From Candidatus Hecatella orcuttiae (GTDB lineage Archaea; Thermoproteota; Bathyarchaeia; Hecatellales; Hecatellaceae), in the NCBI GenBank assembly GCA_002011035.2, contig MTLY02000003.1, positions 1-64,000 on the forward strand: a stretch of 64,000 nt of DNA. Direction: 5' to 3'. This document shows, piece after piece, positions 28,192 through 37,764 of the stretch (position 1 is its first letter; each line of letters starts with the position of its first letter). The position numbers and the translations under genes are program-made. Below the pieces are notes generated by a model. The model saw only the letters and a list, made by a program, of their open reading frames with translations, made no database searches and was not told the DNA's origin.

Positions 28192-28485
28192 ATGTCCACC
28201 TACATCATCCTAGGCAGGTACACCCGGGAGGGAATCACGAACATAAAAGACCACCCCAGGCGGCGGGAGGAAGCTCAGAAGGCGTTCAAGGCGGTGGGAG
28301 GGGAGATCAAGGACTTCTACTTCACCCTAGGCCGGTATGACTTCGTGGCCGTGTGTGAGGCCCCCGGCGAGGAGGCTGCTCTGAAGGCTTTGCTCACCAT
28401 CGGCAGCGTGGGGGCGGTGAGCACGGAGACGCTGGTAGCTGTGCCCCGCGATAAGGCGGCGGAGATCATCCGAGGTCTACCCTGA
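28192..28485 (+). CDS. GYD-domain protein
   Basis: 97 residues matching the GYD domain, named for the family's Gly-Tyr-Asp core; here the equivalent stretch reads LGRYDFVAVCEAPGEEAALKALL. The fold is ferredoxin-like and forms dimers. Biological role unknown in the family. A ribosome site ggaggtg precedes the ATG. It follows the DUF438 gene by 48 bp on the same strand. Confidence 0.85.
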   Translation: MSTYIILGRYTREGITNIKDHPRRREEAQKAFKAVGGEIKDFYFTLGRYDFVAVCEAPGEEAALKALLTIGSVGAVSTETLVAVPRDKAAEIIRGLP

Positions 28486-28500
28486 GAGCGGTGCAAGGGC

Positions 28501-29088
28501 TTAGTAGAAGATTTTCTTCCGAGGCATGGCGACGATCTCCCTGATCTCCAAGCCCTTTTTCTTGTCGAAAAACCTCCCAGAGGTGGAGGGGCGGACGATG
28601 AGCACGGTGTCGGCTCCCCGGTCGCTTCCGGCTATGGTGACGACCTCCCGGTTAAGGGGAATCGCCCCCGCATCCGCGGCCATCAGGGCGATTTCCACAC
28701 CAACCTTCGTGCCCTAGGAAATCCTCCTGAGGGTGTCCTCGGCAACCCCGGCTATGCTGGCTCCCCCTCGGAGAGCCGTGTAGGATTTCTCCACCCCATG
28801 GAAGGCGTGGACGCCTCGGAGGACGGTGGCCTTCAAGGCCTTCAGCTTCCTCAGGCTGGCCTCCTCCAGCTCAGCCCACTCCGGCGACTCAGCTACCACC
28901 ACAACCTTGACCCCGGTGCCCCGGAAGGCTTGAGCAGCCTTAACTCCGGTCCGGCCTCTGGCTGAAGCGACGACCACATGTTTTATTCCCTCTTCCAAAG
29001 TCCTCTTCTTGGCGATTTCTACGGCCTTCCCCGTGTTCTTCTCTCCAGGCTCACGGAAGAGGTAAAGAGTCCTCTTAAGAACAGACAT
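28501..29088 (-). pseudogene. Pyruvate-kinase C-terminal-domain-like gene with in-frame TAG
   Basis: Two ORFs (28714-29163 and 28501-28698) are in the same frame, separated only by TAG at 28714-28716 and five sense codons. Joined, they match the intact paralog at 48630-49208 along its whole length: ...DTLRRIS[TAG]GTKVGVEIALMAADAG against ...QTLRLFGEGVKVAVEISLMAADAG. The TAG aligns with a GAG Glu codon. The likely start is ATG 29088 (MSVLKRTLYLF). Either one nonsense change has killed the gene, or the TAG is read through or decoded. The frame after TAG is still open and conserved, arguing for a recent or tolerated event. Confidence 0.75.
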
Positions 29089-29167
29089 ACCAAGCTCACC
29101 GCGCATAGTCCTTTTTCCGGAGATAAAAATTAATCTCAAACATTCTAAGCATTCAACTTTCAAGAAA

Positions 29168-30778
29168 TTAAGGCTTCAGAAATTTATTAATTTCTTCCGC
29201 AATTAGTTCAGACCTTTTCTCTATAAAATCTTTATAATTTTGCAGTTTCCAAAGATTTTCATCTAAGGGTATTAACTGTTTTTGTAATTCACTTTTATCA
29301 ATACCATATTTTTGAATGTAGGTATAAGGTTGATATCTGAGTCTTTTATTTGTGCCCGGATTAATGAAAGTTATATTCCCTAACAGTTCTCTTTCTTCTT
29401 TCTTGATTCCTACACTTCTTAAGAGACTTCTGGGAAAGAAGTGATGCTCTTCGATCGTAAAATCCTTATTTATCTCATTGTGTGTTGTATAGCCTATCCT
29501 GACCCCTGTAAACCAGTCAACTGCTTCGTTTCTATAAGTAATTAGGTAAAGGAGTAATTTAAAGAACCTACCTTCTCCTTGATAGTGGATCGCGTTTTTA
29601 ATAGCCTCCTTGTTAATTGAGTCAACTCTTAATTCACCGATTAACTGGTTCACTGCCTCCCCAAAGGTTCTTGAATTTTTAATCTTGTTTATATCCTCTT
29701 GTAAGGTAGTCTCCGCAGAACCGCTATATCTTCCTTGCCACAAAGCTAATAGGAAAAAAAGAAAAGCCTTTTTAAATTCAAACTGATTTTCGAATCTACA
29801 ACGCAAGTATATTAAGGGTATTATCGTATTTTTTGCATAAATTAATTCTGAAGATAGAATTCCAATATTTCTAAATTCTAATATTAGTCTATTAAGACTA
29901 TTTTTAAACTTTGAAAAGGCATAGTCTAATAAGTTATTTTTATTTCTCAGAAAGTCATCACTTACTTCTCTTAAAATTGCTTTGTCTTCTCCTACTGAGG
30001 TTATTGCTCTAACAAGAAGTGTAGGATCAAAGTAAAAACCTCCCTCATCTAAACTATCAAGGTATCTAGAAAATTCTTCTCTTACCCATCCTTCATTGTA
30101 TGCAGCAACATAAGCTAGAGTTATATCCGCTTGTTTTATCCTTGTGCCAGAACTATTTAGCCTTTCAAAGATAGTGGCTATATTTTCTAAGGATGTATTT
30201 ATCTTAATTACCGGAATATCCATATTTAAAGCGGCCTTAATCTTGCTAGCATTATCGTAGATTTTTGTGAAAAGCTCTGGTCTATTTAATTTGTAAGATA
30301 ACTCTTCAGCTAACTTTTTTATGTCCTCAGCATTAAAAATATCATACGGAGATACCCACTCATGGATTTGCTTAATCGCTGGATACTCGAGTGAAACTTC
30401 CAAAGTTAGTATGTTAATTTTTACTCTATATTTTTTGACTAAATCATTCCATATATTTATATCAAGCCAATAGGGTTTTCTTAAATTCAGGATGCAGAGT
30501 GCAACTATTCTTTGCTGTCCATCTACCATCCATTCTTTTGACTTATTTTCATAGACATGTTTACCTTGAGTATAATCACTCAAGTCCCAAACCAGAATAG
30601 AGCCTATCGGATAACCTTTTATTAAAGAATCAAGCAAGTCAGCAACTTGGTTTTTTGTCCAAACAAATTCTCTTTGAAACTCGGGTATATCAATTTTTCC
30701 ACTTGCTGCTTTTTCGATTAGCATATGTATAGGTTCCTGACCAAGACCCGGCTTAGATGAACTCATTCCTTTCACCAA
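29168..30778 (-). CDS. DUF262/DUF1524 (GmrSD-like) nuclease
   Basis: 536 residues. The N-terminal DUF262 domain has IPEFQREFVWTKNQVADLLDSLIKGYPIGSI and the DGQQRI motif (near residue 84), a ParB/Srx-like nucleotide-using fold. The C-terminal DUF1524 HNH-type domain has EEHHFFPRSLL (near residue 447) and NITFINPGTNKRLRY. Fused forms resemble GmrSD type IV restriction systems that cut modified DNA; target here unknown. The gene and about 200 bp upstream are strongly AT-rich against GC-rich neighbours, indicating horizontal gain. Confidence 0.85.
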   Translation of the reverse strand: MVKGMSSSKPGLGQEPIHMLIEKAASGKIDIPEFQREFVWTKNQVADLLDSLIKGYPIGSILVWDLSDYTQGKHVYENKSKEWMVDGQQRIVALCILNLRKPYWLDINIWNDLVKKYRVKINILTLEVSLEYPAIKQIHEWVSPYDIFNAEDIKKLAEELSYKLNRPELFTKIYDNASKIKAALNMDIPVIKINTSLENIATIFERLNSSGTRIKQADITLAYVAAYNEGWVREEFSRYLDSLDEGGFYFDPTLLVRAITSVGEDKAILREVSDDFLRNKNNLLDYAFSKFKNSLNRLILEFRNIGILSSELIYAKNTIIPLIYLRCRFENQFEFKKAFLFFLLALWQGRYSGSAETTLQEDINKIKNSRTFGEAVNQLIGELRVDSINKEAIKNAIHYQGEGRFFKLLLYLITYRNEAVDWFTGVRIGYTTHNEINKDFTIEEHHFFPRSLLRSVGIKKEERELLGNITFINPGTNKRLRYQPYTYIQKYGIDKSELQKQLIPLDENLWKLQNYKDFIEKRSELIAEEINKFLKP

Positions 30779-30976
30779 ACAAAGTTAGTATCTTTGTTCA
30801 TCTTTTATTAATTTGTGAAATAGTATTTTAATTACTTTTGGAGCATAACATTTTTCTTCTAACTTCCACGACTTATTAAATAACAAAACTGTAAAATCAA
30901 TAATAAAAATTTATTTTAGGACTCATCAAAGTTAATATTTCAGATATTTATAAAACACCGAATAAATATTAAAAAA

Positions 30977-32479
30977 CTATCTTGTTGTTTGGGTTTGGAG
31001 GAGTCGGTTGAGGCCGTTGACCATGGCTTCGACGCTGGCTTTGACGATGTCGGAGCTGGCGGCTCGGGCGGAGATGACCTTCCCCCCCGCGTCCTCGATC
31101 TTCACCACCACCTCCGCCAGGGCGTCGGAGCCCCCTGTCAGGGCCTCCAGCCTGTACTCCTTCAGCCTCACGTTGATGAGGTTGTCGGTGATCTTCCGAA
31201 TGGCCTTGATAGCCGCGTCCACCGGGCCTACGCCGGTTTCCGAGGCCACATACTCCCTGCCCTTCACGATAAGCCTCACCGAAGCGGTGGGAATGACGTC
31301 GGTGCCCGTGACCACGGCGAGGTCCTTCAGCTCCAGCACCCTCTCCTCGGCCAGCGGCTGACCGCAGACGGCGCTGGCTATGGCCAGCAAGTCGGTGGTG
31401 GTGACGTATTTCCCCCGGTCTCCCAGCTCCTTCACCCTCTCCACGATCTCCCTCGCCTGCTGCTCGCTGGGTTTGAAGCCCAGCTCCTCCACCCTCCTCC
31501 TGACCCCGTGCACGCCCGCATGCTTCCCAGCTACGATGGTGGTCTCCCTCCCCACCAGCGCAGGGCTGATGGGCTCGTAGGTGAGGGGCATGGACAGGAC
31601 CCCATGCGCGTGGATGCCTGACTCGTGGGCGAAGGCATTCTCCCCCACAATAGGCTTGTTGGGGGGCACGGGCACCCCCGTCAGCCGGGAGACCAGCCGG
31701 GAGGTCTCGTAGAGAAGCCGGGTGCGGAGGCGCAGCCTCCTCCGGTAGAGGGAGTAAAGGGCCATGGCCACCTCCTCCAACGCAGCGTTGCCGGACCTTT
31801 CCCCCAGGCCGTTGACGGTGACGTGGACCTGGGTGGCCCCCGCTTCCACGGCGGCCAGGGAGTTGGCCACGGCCATGCCGAAGTCGTTGTGGCAGTGGAT
31901 GCTGATGGGCACTTTGACGGCTTCAGCTATCTCCCCCACCAGCCGGCGGGTCTGCTGGGGGGTGAGGACACCTACGGTGTCGGGGACGTTGACCCTGTCG
32001 GCTCCGGCTTCCACCACCGCGGTGTAGACCTGTTTGAGGTAGGCGATGTCCGTCCTGGTTGCGTCTTCGGCGGAGAACTCCACCTGCAGGCCGTGGGCTT
32101 TGGCGTACTCCACGGCCTCCACCGCCTTCCTGAGGGCCTGCCCGCGGGTTAGGTGGAGTTTGTGGCGGAGGTGGATGTCGGAGGTGGCGATGAAGAGGTG
32201 GAGGCTTCGGAGGTCGCACTTCAACGCAGCGTCCACGTCCTGCCGGGTGGTTCGGGCGAGGCCGCAGACCTCCGCCTTCAACCCAGCTTGGGCTATGAGC
32301 CTGACGGCTTCCATCTCCCCCTTGGACGTGACCGGGAACCCGGCTTCGATGGCGTCCACCCTCAGCCTGTCCAGTTGGCGGGCGATGTGGAGTTTGTCCT
32401 CGGCGGTGAGGGCTACTCCGGGGGTCTGCTCTCCGTCTCGGAGGGTGGTGTCGAACAGTCTCAAGTGTTTGGGGGGCAT
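30977..32479 (-). CDS. leuA: 2-isopropylmalate synthase (or citramalate synthase)
   Basis: 500 residues. An N-terminal HMGL-like TIM barrel ([18 protein letters not shown], residues 8-25; [14 protein letters not shown] with metal-binding His) joins a LeuA dimer C-terminal domain ([28 protein letters not shown]) that gives feedback control. It condenses acetyl-CoA with 2-oxoisovalerate (leucine) or pyruvate (isoleucine by citramalate); the neighbours leuB, leuC and leuD serve both routes. The closest alternative is CimA. Divergent from leuB across about 138 bp. Confidence 0.92.
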   Translation of the reverse strand: MPPKHLRLFDTTLRDGEQTPGVALTAEDKLHIARQLDRLRVDAIEAGFPVTSKGEMEAVRLIAQAGLKAEVCGLARTTRQDVDAALKCDLRSLHLFIATSDIHLRHKLHLTRGQALRKAVEAVEYAKAHGLQVEFSAEDATRTDIAYLKQVYTAVVEAGADRVNVPDTVGVLTPQQTRRLVGEIAEAVKVPISIHCHNDFGMAVANSLAAVEAGATQVHVTVNGLGERSGNAALEEVAMALYSLYRRRLRLRTRLLYETSRLVSRLTGVPVPPNKPIVGENAFAHESGIHAHGVLSMPLTYEPISPALVGRETTIVAGKHAGVHGVRRRVEELGFKPSEQQAREIVERVKELGDRGKYVTTTDLLAIASAVCGQPLAEERVLELKDLAVVTGTDVIPTASVRLIVKGREYVASETGVGPVDAAIKAIRKITDNLINVRLKEYRLEALTGGSDALAEVVVKIEDAGGKVISARAASSDIVKASVEAMVNGLNRLLQTQTTR

Positions 32480-32617
32480 TTGCGCCGCGGTCTCCGTGTA
32501 ATGGTTATCTCGCTGCCCTGTATTAAGGGCTTTCCGCCTCCTGGGTGAAAAGGTTTATGTAGTCGGGGAAAACATGTTTAGCCCCACGGTGCCATCTCTG
32601 AGGTAGGAGGTTTGGCG

Positions 32618-33745
32618 GTGAGGTATCGGATTGCCGTGATCCCCGGGGACGGCGTAGGCCCTGAGGTGGTGGAGGAAGGCGTCAAGGTGCTGACCGCTGC
32701 GGGGGACGCCTACGGGGTCAGGTTTGACTTCAAGTTTTACCCCTTCGGAGGCGACTATTATCTGGAGCATGGGGAGGTGCTCCCCGACTCCGCGTTGAAG
32801 GAGCTGGAGGGAGCGGACGCCATCTACTTGGGGGCCATAGGCCACCCGAGGGTGGCTCCGGGGGTGCTGGAGAAGGGGCTGCTGTTGAGGTTGAGGTTTC
32901 ACTTCGACCAGTATGTGAACCTGAGGCCGGTGAGGCTCTATCCCGGGGTTGAGACCCCCCTACGTGGGAAGGGCCCGGGGGACATTGCCTTCTACGTGGT
33001 CAGGGAGAACACTGAGGACTTTTACGTGGGGGTTGGGGGGAGGTTCAAGGGTGAAAGCCACAGGGCTGGGTTGGAGGTGAACCGGAGGCTCTACAGGCTG
33101 AGGTTCAGCTTGGACGTGGCGGTCCAAGGGGCTCCCGGCGAGGTAGCCTACCAGCTGGGGATAGCCACCCGCCGGGGCGTCGAAAGGGTGGTTCGCTATG
33201 CTTTTGAGCTCTGCAAGCGGAAGGGTCTCCGCCGGGTTACCTCCGTGGACAAGGCTAACGTGCTGGGGGATGTCTACGGCCTCTGGCGGGAGGTCTTCTC
33301 GGAGGTTGCCCGGGACTATGAGGGTGTGGAAGCCGAGTTCGCGTTCGTGGACGCAGCGGCCATGTGGTTTGTCAAAAACCCTGAGCGCTTCCAGGTGGTG
33401 GTCACCCCCAACATGTTCGGGGACATCCTCACCGACCTGGGGGCGATGATCCAAGGGGGCCTCGGGCTGGCTCCCGGGGGTAACATCAACCCGGGGGGGG
33501 TGTCCATGTTCGAGCCCATCCACGGGTCGGCGCCCAAGTACGCGGGGCAGGGGGTCATCAACCCCATCGCCGCCATCTGGGCTGGGCAGATGATGCTCAG
33601 CCACCTGGGGGAGGAAGCCGCTGCGGAGGCCGTGGACAGGGCTATAGGCCAGGTGCTGAGGGAGGGGAAGACCCTGACCAAAGATTTGGGAGGGTCCTCC
33701 TCCACCTCCCAGGTCGGAGACGCCATCGCAGCGAAAATCCATTAG
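32618..33745 (+). CDS. leuB: 3-isopropylmalate dehydrogenase
   Basis: 375 residues from GTG 32618 (track start TTG 32612). GTG is preferred because gtaggagg lies seven bases before it but almost touches the TTG. The N-terminus [16 protein letters not shown] and the block [31 protein letters not shown] are typical of the isocitrate/isopropylmalate dehydrogenase family. NAD-dependent oxidative decarboxylation of 3-isopropylmalate; it may also serve 3-methylmalate. Divergent from leuA. Confidence 0.93.
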   Translation: MRYRIAVIPGDGVGPEVVEEGVKVLTAAGDAYGVRFDFKFYPFGGDYYLEHGEVLPDSALKELEGADAIYLGAIGHPRVAPGVLEKGLLLRLRFHFDQYVNLRPVRLYPGVETPLRGKGPGDIAFYVVRENTEDFYVGVGGRFKGESHRAGLEVNRRLYRLRFSLDVAVQGAPGEVAYQLGIATRRGVERVVRYAFELCKRKGLRRVTSVDKANVLGDVYGLWREVFSEVARDYEGVEAEFAFVDAAAMWFVKNPERFQVVVTPNMFGDILTDLGAMIQGGLGLAPGGNINPGGVSMFEPIHGSAPKYAGQGVINPIAAIWAGQMMLSHLGEEAAAEAVDRAIGQVLREGKTLTKDLGGSSSTSQVGDAIAAKIH

Positions 33746-33794
33746 CAAACGTTTTAATTAAACAGGCCCCTAGAAAATACCCGTAGGGGCAGAG

Positions 33795-36695
33795 TTGGGT
33801 TTTCAGACGCCGCGTTATGCTTCTGAGCGGGATTTTGTTGCGAGGTTTCTACTTCCGAAGCTTAGGGAGGCTGCTGAACGGCTCGGTGTGGCTGATGTGG
33901 TTGACTTCTTTTTTGAGAAGCCTATCAACGGGACACCTGACTTGACAGCTGAGAAAGGCGGTAGGGGTCTGTTTGTTGTTGAGGCTAAATTCAAGAAGAA
34001 GGTAGGGCGAGTTCAGAGGGACATTGAGCCTAGGGACCCTGAGGTGGTGAGGCAGGCTCTTGACTATGCGGGGTGGGGTGGTTTTCCTTATTATGCAACT
34101 TGCAACGTGCGGAGGCTCATTCTGTTTCAACGTAAGCCTGAGGCTAAGGCTCTGGAGAGTGAGATTGCCTCCTTTGAGTATGAGCGTAGCCCTGACTGGG
34201 CTGAAAGTCTTCTTAAGACGGTGTTGGAGCTTGTTCCCGTCCGCCTTAAGCCTTTGGACGACACGCTTGTGGATACGTTGCATGAAGCTTCCTCTGACCT
34301 CTACCCGGAGTTTCTCTCCGCCCTGAAAGGAAGGCTTCGGGATAAGAAATTTCGGGAGCGGTATGTTGACTGGCTGGAAAGTCAGGGTGTTAAGTTTTCG
34401 GATGAGACCAACCGGTTGATTGCGGAGCAGACTACCTACCTCCAGCTTAACAAGCTTCTCTTCTACCAGGTCATAAGGGCGATTTACCCTGACAGGTTGA
34501 GGCCGCTGAGGATAGGGGAGGAGGAAGATGTTTCCGAGGCTTTGGCTGGTTTCTTTGCGGATGCTCGGAAGATAGACTATGCGCCCATCTACCAGAGTGA
34601 TGTGATAAGTGAGATACCGCTGACGCCGAGGGCTCAGGAGCGGATCAGAACCTTACTGGACACTCTCAACGAGTTTGATTTTTCCAAGATGGAGAGTGAT
34701 TTTATCGGGCGGATCTACGAGAAGCTCATACCGCCGTTGGAGAGGAAGAGGCTTGGGCAGTTTTACACGCCGCCGGGGATCGTGGACTTTATCGTGCAGT
34801 TGACGGTGACGAAGCCTGAGGCTGTGGTTTTAGACCCCGGCTGCGGTTCAGGGGGTTTCTTGGTCAGAGCCTACCACAGGCTGAGGGAGCTGAACCACAT
34901 CCCTAGGGTGATAGAGGGCCCTCTGGCTGAGAGGTTTCACCAGCAGCTTTTGGAGCGCTTATATGGGGTGGATATAAATCAGTTTCCAGCCCACCTTACC
35001 GTCATAAACTTGGCTGTTCAAAACCCCAAAGCCAGAATTGAGAAGGTGAACGCTGTTGTCAGCGACATCTTCGACGTCAGGCCGGGGCAGGCGACGCTTT
35101 CAGGGTTCGAGAGCCTCACAGCTGAAGGTAAGCCCACGCTGGTAGAGATGCCTCCGGCCTTCGACGCTGTGGTGGCTAATCCGCCTTACATCCGTCAAGA
35201 GCTGCTGGGTGAGAAGGAGAAAGCGAAGATCAAGTCGCTGATCGAAAGCGAATATAAGGGTAAGCTGTTCATCGGTGCTCCCCAAAAGAAGGTGAAGGGT
35301 GCGGTTATCCTCGACAGGCAAAGCGACATATACATCTACTTCTACATTCACGGACTAAGATTTCTGAAGAATGGTGGAAGGTTAGGTTTTATCTCTTCTA
35401 ACAAATGGCTAGAGGTAGGCTACGGAGAACCGTTTCAGCAATTTCTTCTAGACAGCGCTAAGATTCTCTACGTGGTTGAATTCGACAGAGCCGTATTTCC
35501 CGACGCTGAAGTGGATACCGCTATAACCATAGTTGAAAAGGAGTCAAATAAGGTTGCTAAAAAGGCTAATGAGGTAAAGTTTGTCCGCGTCAAGAAGCCA
35601 ATGGGCATCAGGAATATGGTTCAGACTATAGAAAATATCAGTCAAAGCTTTGAGAATGACACCTTAAGGGTTAATATCATCAGGCAAGGCAAACTAAAAC
35701 TTGGAAAATGGAATACGTACCTTAGAGCCCCACCGGTGTACCCGAAAATTATTTCGCATCCAAAGGTGAAGAAACTTGGAAAAATCGTTGAGATATTTCG
35801 TGGACCAACTTCTGGTTGGAACGATTACTTTATAATATCTGTTGAAAAGGCTGAAGAATGGGGTATAGAAGACGAGTTCCTGATGCCCTGTGCTTCATCA
35901 CCTAAAAAGTTTGGGAGTTTAATAATCAAATCGGATGACATAGATGAATACTTCTTTGCTGTCGATAAGCCTAAGCACGAACTTCGTGGAACCAATGCTT
36001 TGAAATATATAGAGTTTGGTGAGAGACTAGAAATCGAAGTTAGAAGAGGTTCTCAGCGTGGCAGGCGACGTTTACCGGAGTTGGAAACTGTAAAGAATAG
36101 GAAGCCGTTTTGGTATGCACTTCCAAGGTTTGCGTCACCACATATCTTGTTCCCGAAGCTGATTAGAGGGAGGTTTATAGCCTTCTACAATGAAGCTAAA
36201 GCTCAAGGGTCAGACGTCTTTTATTATGTGGTTGTAAAAAAAGGAGAACCCACGGTTCTTGCTGGATATTTAAACTCCTCTGTCGCCATGCTTCTAGCTG
36301 AATTGTATGGGCGACAGTATACTGGTATGCTTGACCTTAAAGTCTATGAATTAAAGCAACTGCCTACCCTAGACCCTAATACGCTTACGCATGAAGAACG
36401 ACTGCGTATTTCAAATGCGTTTAAACAGTTAGCAAACAAAATGGATAAACGGGTAATGGCTGAAGAGAAATTGCAGAGCGTTAAAGCTAGGTCGAAAGCT
36501 GATCGGGATGTAGGTTTGTTTGAGGCTGAGGCTCGGAGGGAGTTGGAGAGGGCTGTTAGGGCTGAGGAAGAAGCGAGGAAGAAGCTGGACGAAGCAGTTT
36601 ACGACGCTTTGGGGTTAACAGAGGAGGAGCGGAGACAGGTTGAAGAGGGCCTCCGAGAGCTTCAGAAGCTCAGACGCCTGAGAACCCGAGCATAA
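33795..36695 (+). CDS. Type IIG-like restriction enzyme/N6-adenine methyltransferase
   Basis: 966 residues. The N-terminus has a PD-(D/E)XK-like nuclease site, P48-D49 ... E63-x-K65 (GTPDLTAEKGG..VVEAKFKK). A gamma-type N6-adenine methyltransferase follows: motif I VLDPGCGSGGFL (about 346-357) and motif IV NPPY (462-465). The C-terminal part holds the likely target-recognition region (about 590-870) and a charged coiled coil. One chain carrying both activities fits the Eco57I/MmeI style. The third quarter of the gene is more AT-rich than its ends. Start TTG is weakly supported. It sits between leuB and leuD. Confidence 0.88.
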   Translation: MGFQTPRYASERDFVARFLLPKLREAAERLGVADVVDFFFEKPINGTPDLTAEKGGRGLFVVEAKFKKKVGRVQRDIEPRDPEVVRQALDYAGWGGFPYYATCNVRRLILFQRKPEAKALESEIASFEYERSPDWAESLLKTVLELVPVRLKPLDDTLVDTLHEASSDLYPEFLSALKGRLRDKKFRERYVDWLESQGVKFSDETNRLIAEQTTYLQLNKLLFYQVIRAIYPDRLRPLRIGEEEDVSEALAGFFADARKIDYAPIYQSDVISEIPLTPRAQERIRTLLDTLNEFDFSKMESDFIGRIYEKLIPPLERKRLGQFYTPPGIVDFIVQLTVTKPEAVVLDPGCGSGGFLVRAYHRLRELNHIPRVIEGPLAERFHQQLLERLYGVDINQFPAHLTVINLAVQNPKARIEKVNAVVSDIFDVRPGQATLSGFESLTAEGKPTLVEMPPAFDAVVANPPYIRQELLGEKEKAKIKSLIESEYKGKLFIGAPQKKVKGAVILDRQSDIYIYFYIHGLRFLKNGGRLGFISSNKWLEVGYGEPFQQFLLDSAKILYVVEFDRAVFPDAEVDTAITIVEKESNKVAKKANEVKFVRVKKPMGIRNMVQTIENISQSFENDTLRVNIIRQGKLKLGKWNTYLRAPPVYPKIISHPKVKKLGKIVEIFRGPTSGWNDYFIISVEKAEEWGIEDEFLMPCASSPKKFGSLIIKSDDIDEYFFAVDKPKHELRGTNALKYIEFGERLEIEVRRGSQRGRRRLPELETVKNRKPFWYALPRFASPHILFPKLIRGRFIAFYNEAKAQGSDVFYYVVVKKGEPTVLAGYLNSSVAMLLAELYGRQYTGMLDLKVYELKQLPTLDPNTLTHEERLRISNAFKQLANKMDKRVMAEEKLQSVKARSKADRDVGLFEAEARRELERAVRAEEEARKKLDEAVYDALGLTEEERRQVEEGLRELQKLRRLRTRA

Positions 36696-36706
36696 TACAG
36701 CTCCCC

Positions 36707-36870
36707 TTACCGTCGGCTATCTTCTTTGTTTAAATGCTCAATAAGGCCTCCGCATCTGAGGATTCTCAGCGAAAATTCGGGGAACGGCCCAGCCTTCAGG
36801 GTCTTCCCCGCAAACCCTAAGTCAACCTCCTCCATGGCATGGTAAACTTTTGGAATTACCTCGTTTAGGT
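36707..36870 (-). pseudogene. leuD: leuD remnant (3-isopropylmalate dehydratase small subunit fragment)
   Basis: Read on the minus strand, the frame encodes VYHAMEEVDLGFAGKTLKAG, then PFPEFSLRILRCGGLIEHLN and a stop (tta 36707-36709). The intact LeuD at 37765-38316 has HAMEGLDPGF and PFPGFLLGILRDGGLIPHLN, so the fragment joins an internal and a C-terminal piece with about 100 residues lost between. No start or catalytic part remains. It marks an old duplication or recombination near the inserted restriction and toxin genes. Confidence 0.6.
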
Positions 36871-36923
36871 TGGATATTTTTTCACATCCACCTCACTTTG
36901 CAAAAAGCTTTACATAAGTAAAG

Positions 36924-37331
36924 TTAAGGAATCTTGAGTAGCTTGGTTTGCACTAATTTAAGCTCCCCGATCCTAGAGTCGGTTGTAACCAAGGTTCCTC
37001 CCAGCGTTTTTGCAACTGCCACAATATAAGCGTCTGCCAAAGAGAGCCTGCCTTTATGAACGCACTTCAGCCCCCCTGCGGCGCGCGTAAGCCTCTCATT
37101 TATAGCTAAAATCGACAGCTCAGAGTTTCTGAGGGACGCATGTCTCACTTCCGCAGCTTCACGGCCTAATTTTTCACAAGTTTTATAGTAAAACTCGGCG
37201 AGGTTAATCTCACACGTGCAACCCTCCACCCTCCCCCTTGCAACCTCGTCAAACATTTCTTTGACACGCTTATCTTCAGCAAAGTAAAGAAAGAGAGGCC
37301 CTGTGTCAAAGACGAGCCTACTTTTCCTCAG
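36924..37331 (-). CDS. vapC: VapC-type PIN-domain toxin
   Basis: The frame holds a PIN domain: LVFDTGPLFLYFAEDKRVKEM, with the first catalytic Asp, then CEINLAEFYY, and LADAYIVAVAKTLGGTLVTTDSRIGEL with later acidic residues. PIN toxins cleave RNA in a Mg-dependent way. The track ORF begins at ATG 37256, which loses the first Asp, so the real start must be upstream. Between that ATG and the in-frame stop (37365-37367) the only candidate is CTG 37329-37331; there is no ATG, GTG or TTG. A CTG start gives a normal length of about 135 residues. It overlaps the VapB 3' end. Confidence 0.8.
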   Translation of the reverse strand: MRKSRLVFDTGPLFLYFAEDKRVKEMFDEVARGRVEGCTCEINLAEFYYKTCEKLGREAAEVRHASLRNSELSILAINERLTRAAGGLKCVHKGRLSLADAYIVAVAKTLGGTLVTTDSRIGELKLVQTKLLKIP

Positions 37332-37557
37332 ACGCCTCCTTCCTCCTCTCCTCTTGCAATTCCCTTATCATCTGATATACTGTTTCCTTTATGGCTTTAT
37401 CCGCGCCGAAGAGCTGCTCCAACGGAATGGCGGGAACAAGTAAGACCCCTTCATCAGCTTCAACAAACTTAATACGGGAGCCCCTCTTCAGTTTGTACTT
37501 TCTCCTAATCTCCACAGGGATGGTCACGGTGCCTTTCTGCGTAACAGTATAACTCAA
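37318..37557 (-). CDS. vapB: VapB-type AbrB antitoxin
   Basis: 79 residues with an AbrB/SpoVT swapped-hairpin DNA-binding domain (YTVTQKGTVTIPVEIRRKYKLKRGSRIKF) and an acidic helical C-terminus (QMIRELQEERRKEASEEK) that would wrap the toxin. It lies just upstream of and overlapping the VapC frame, the standard antitoxin-first order, and likely represses its own operon. AT-rich upstream sequence (37558-37640) would hold the promoter. Confidence 0.85.
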   Translation of the reverse strand: MSYTVTQKGTVTIPVEIRRKYKLKRGSRIKFVEADEGVLLVPAIPLEQLFGADKAIKETVYQMIRELQEERRKEASEEK

Positions 37558-37764
37558 GACACTTTCACTATACTTCTATTAAAAAAGTATCACATATAAC
37601 CATTATGTAATACTAAAACAACCTCTTGAGACATACACCATTGAACCGTAATAGACGCCAGAATGTCCAATTTCCTGTGATTAAGGGACATCCCCAACAA
37701 CCATTGAACGTCCGAATAATTATGCTATTCAGACACGATTTGCGCGTTTATCCGCATAATTTTC

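Noticed and set aside
28714-28716. Genome-wide reassignment of TAG
   Set aside because: tsr3, tiaS, the molybdoenzyme A gene and others end naturally at TAG at family-normal lengths.
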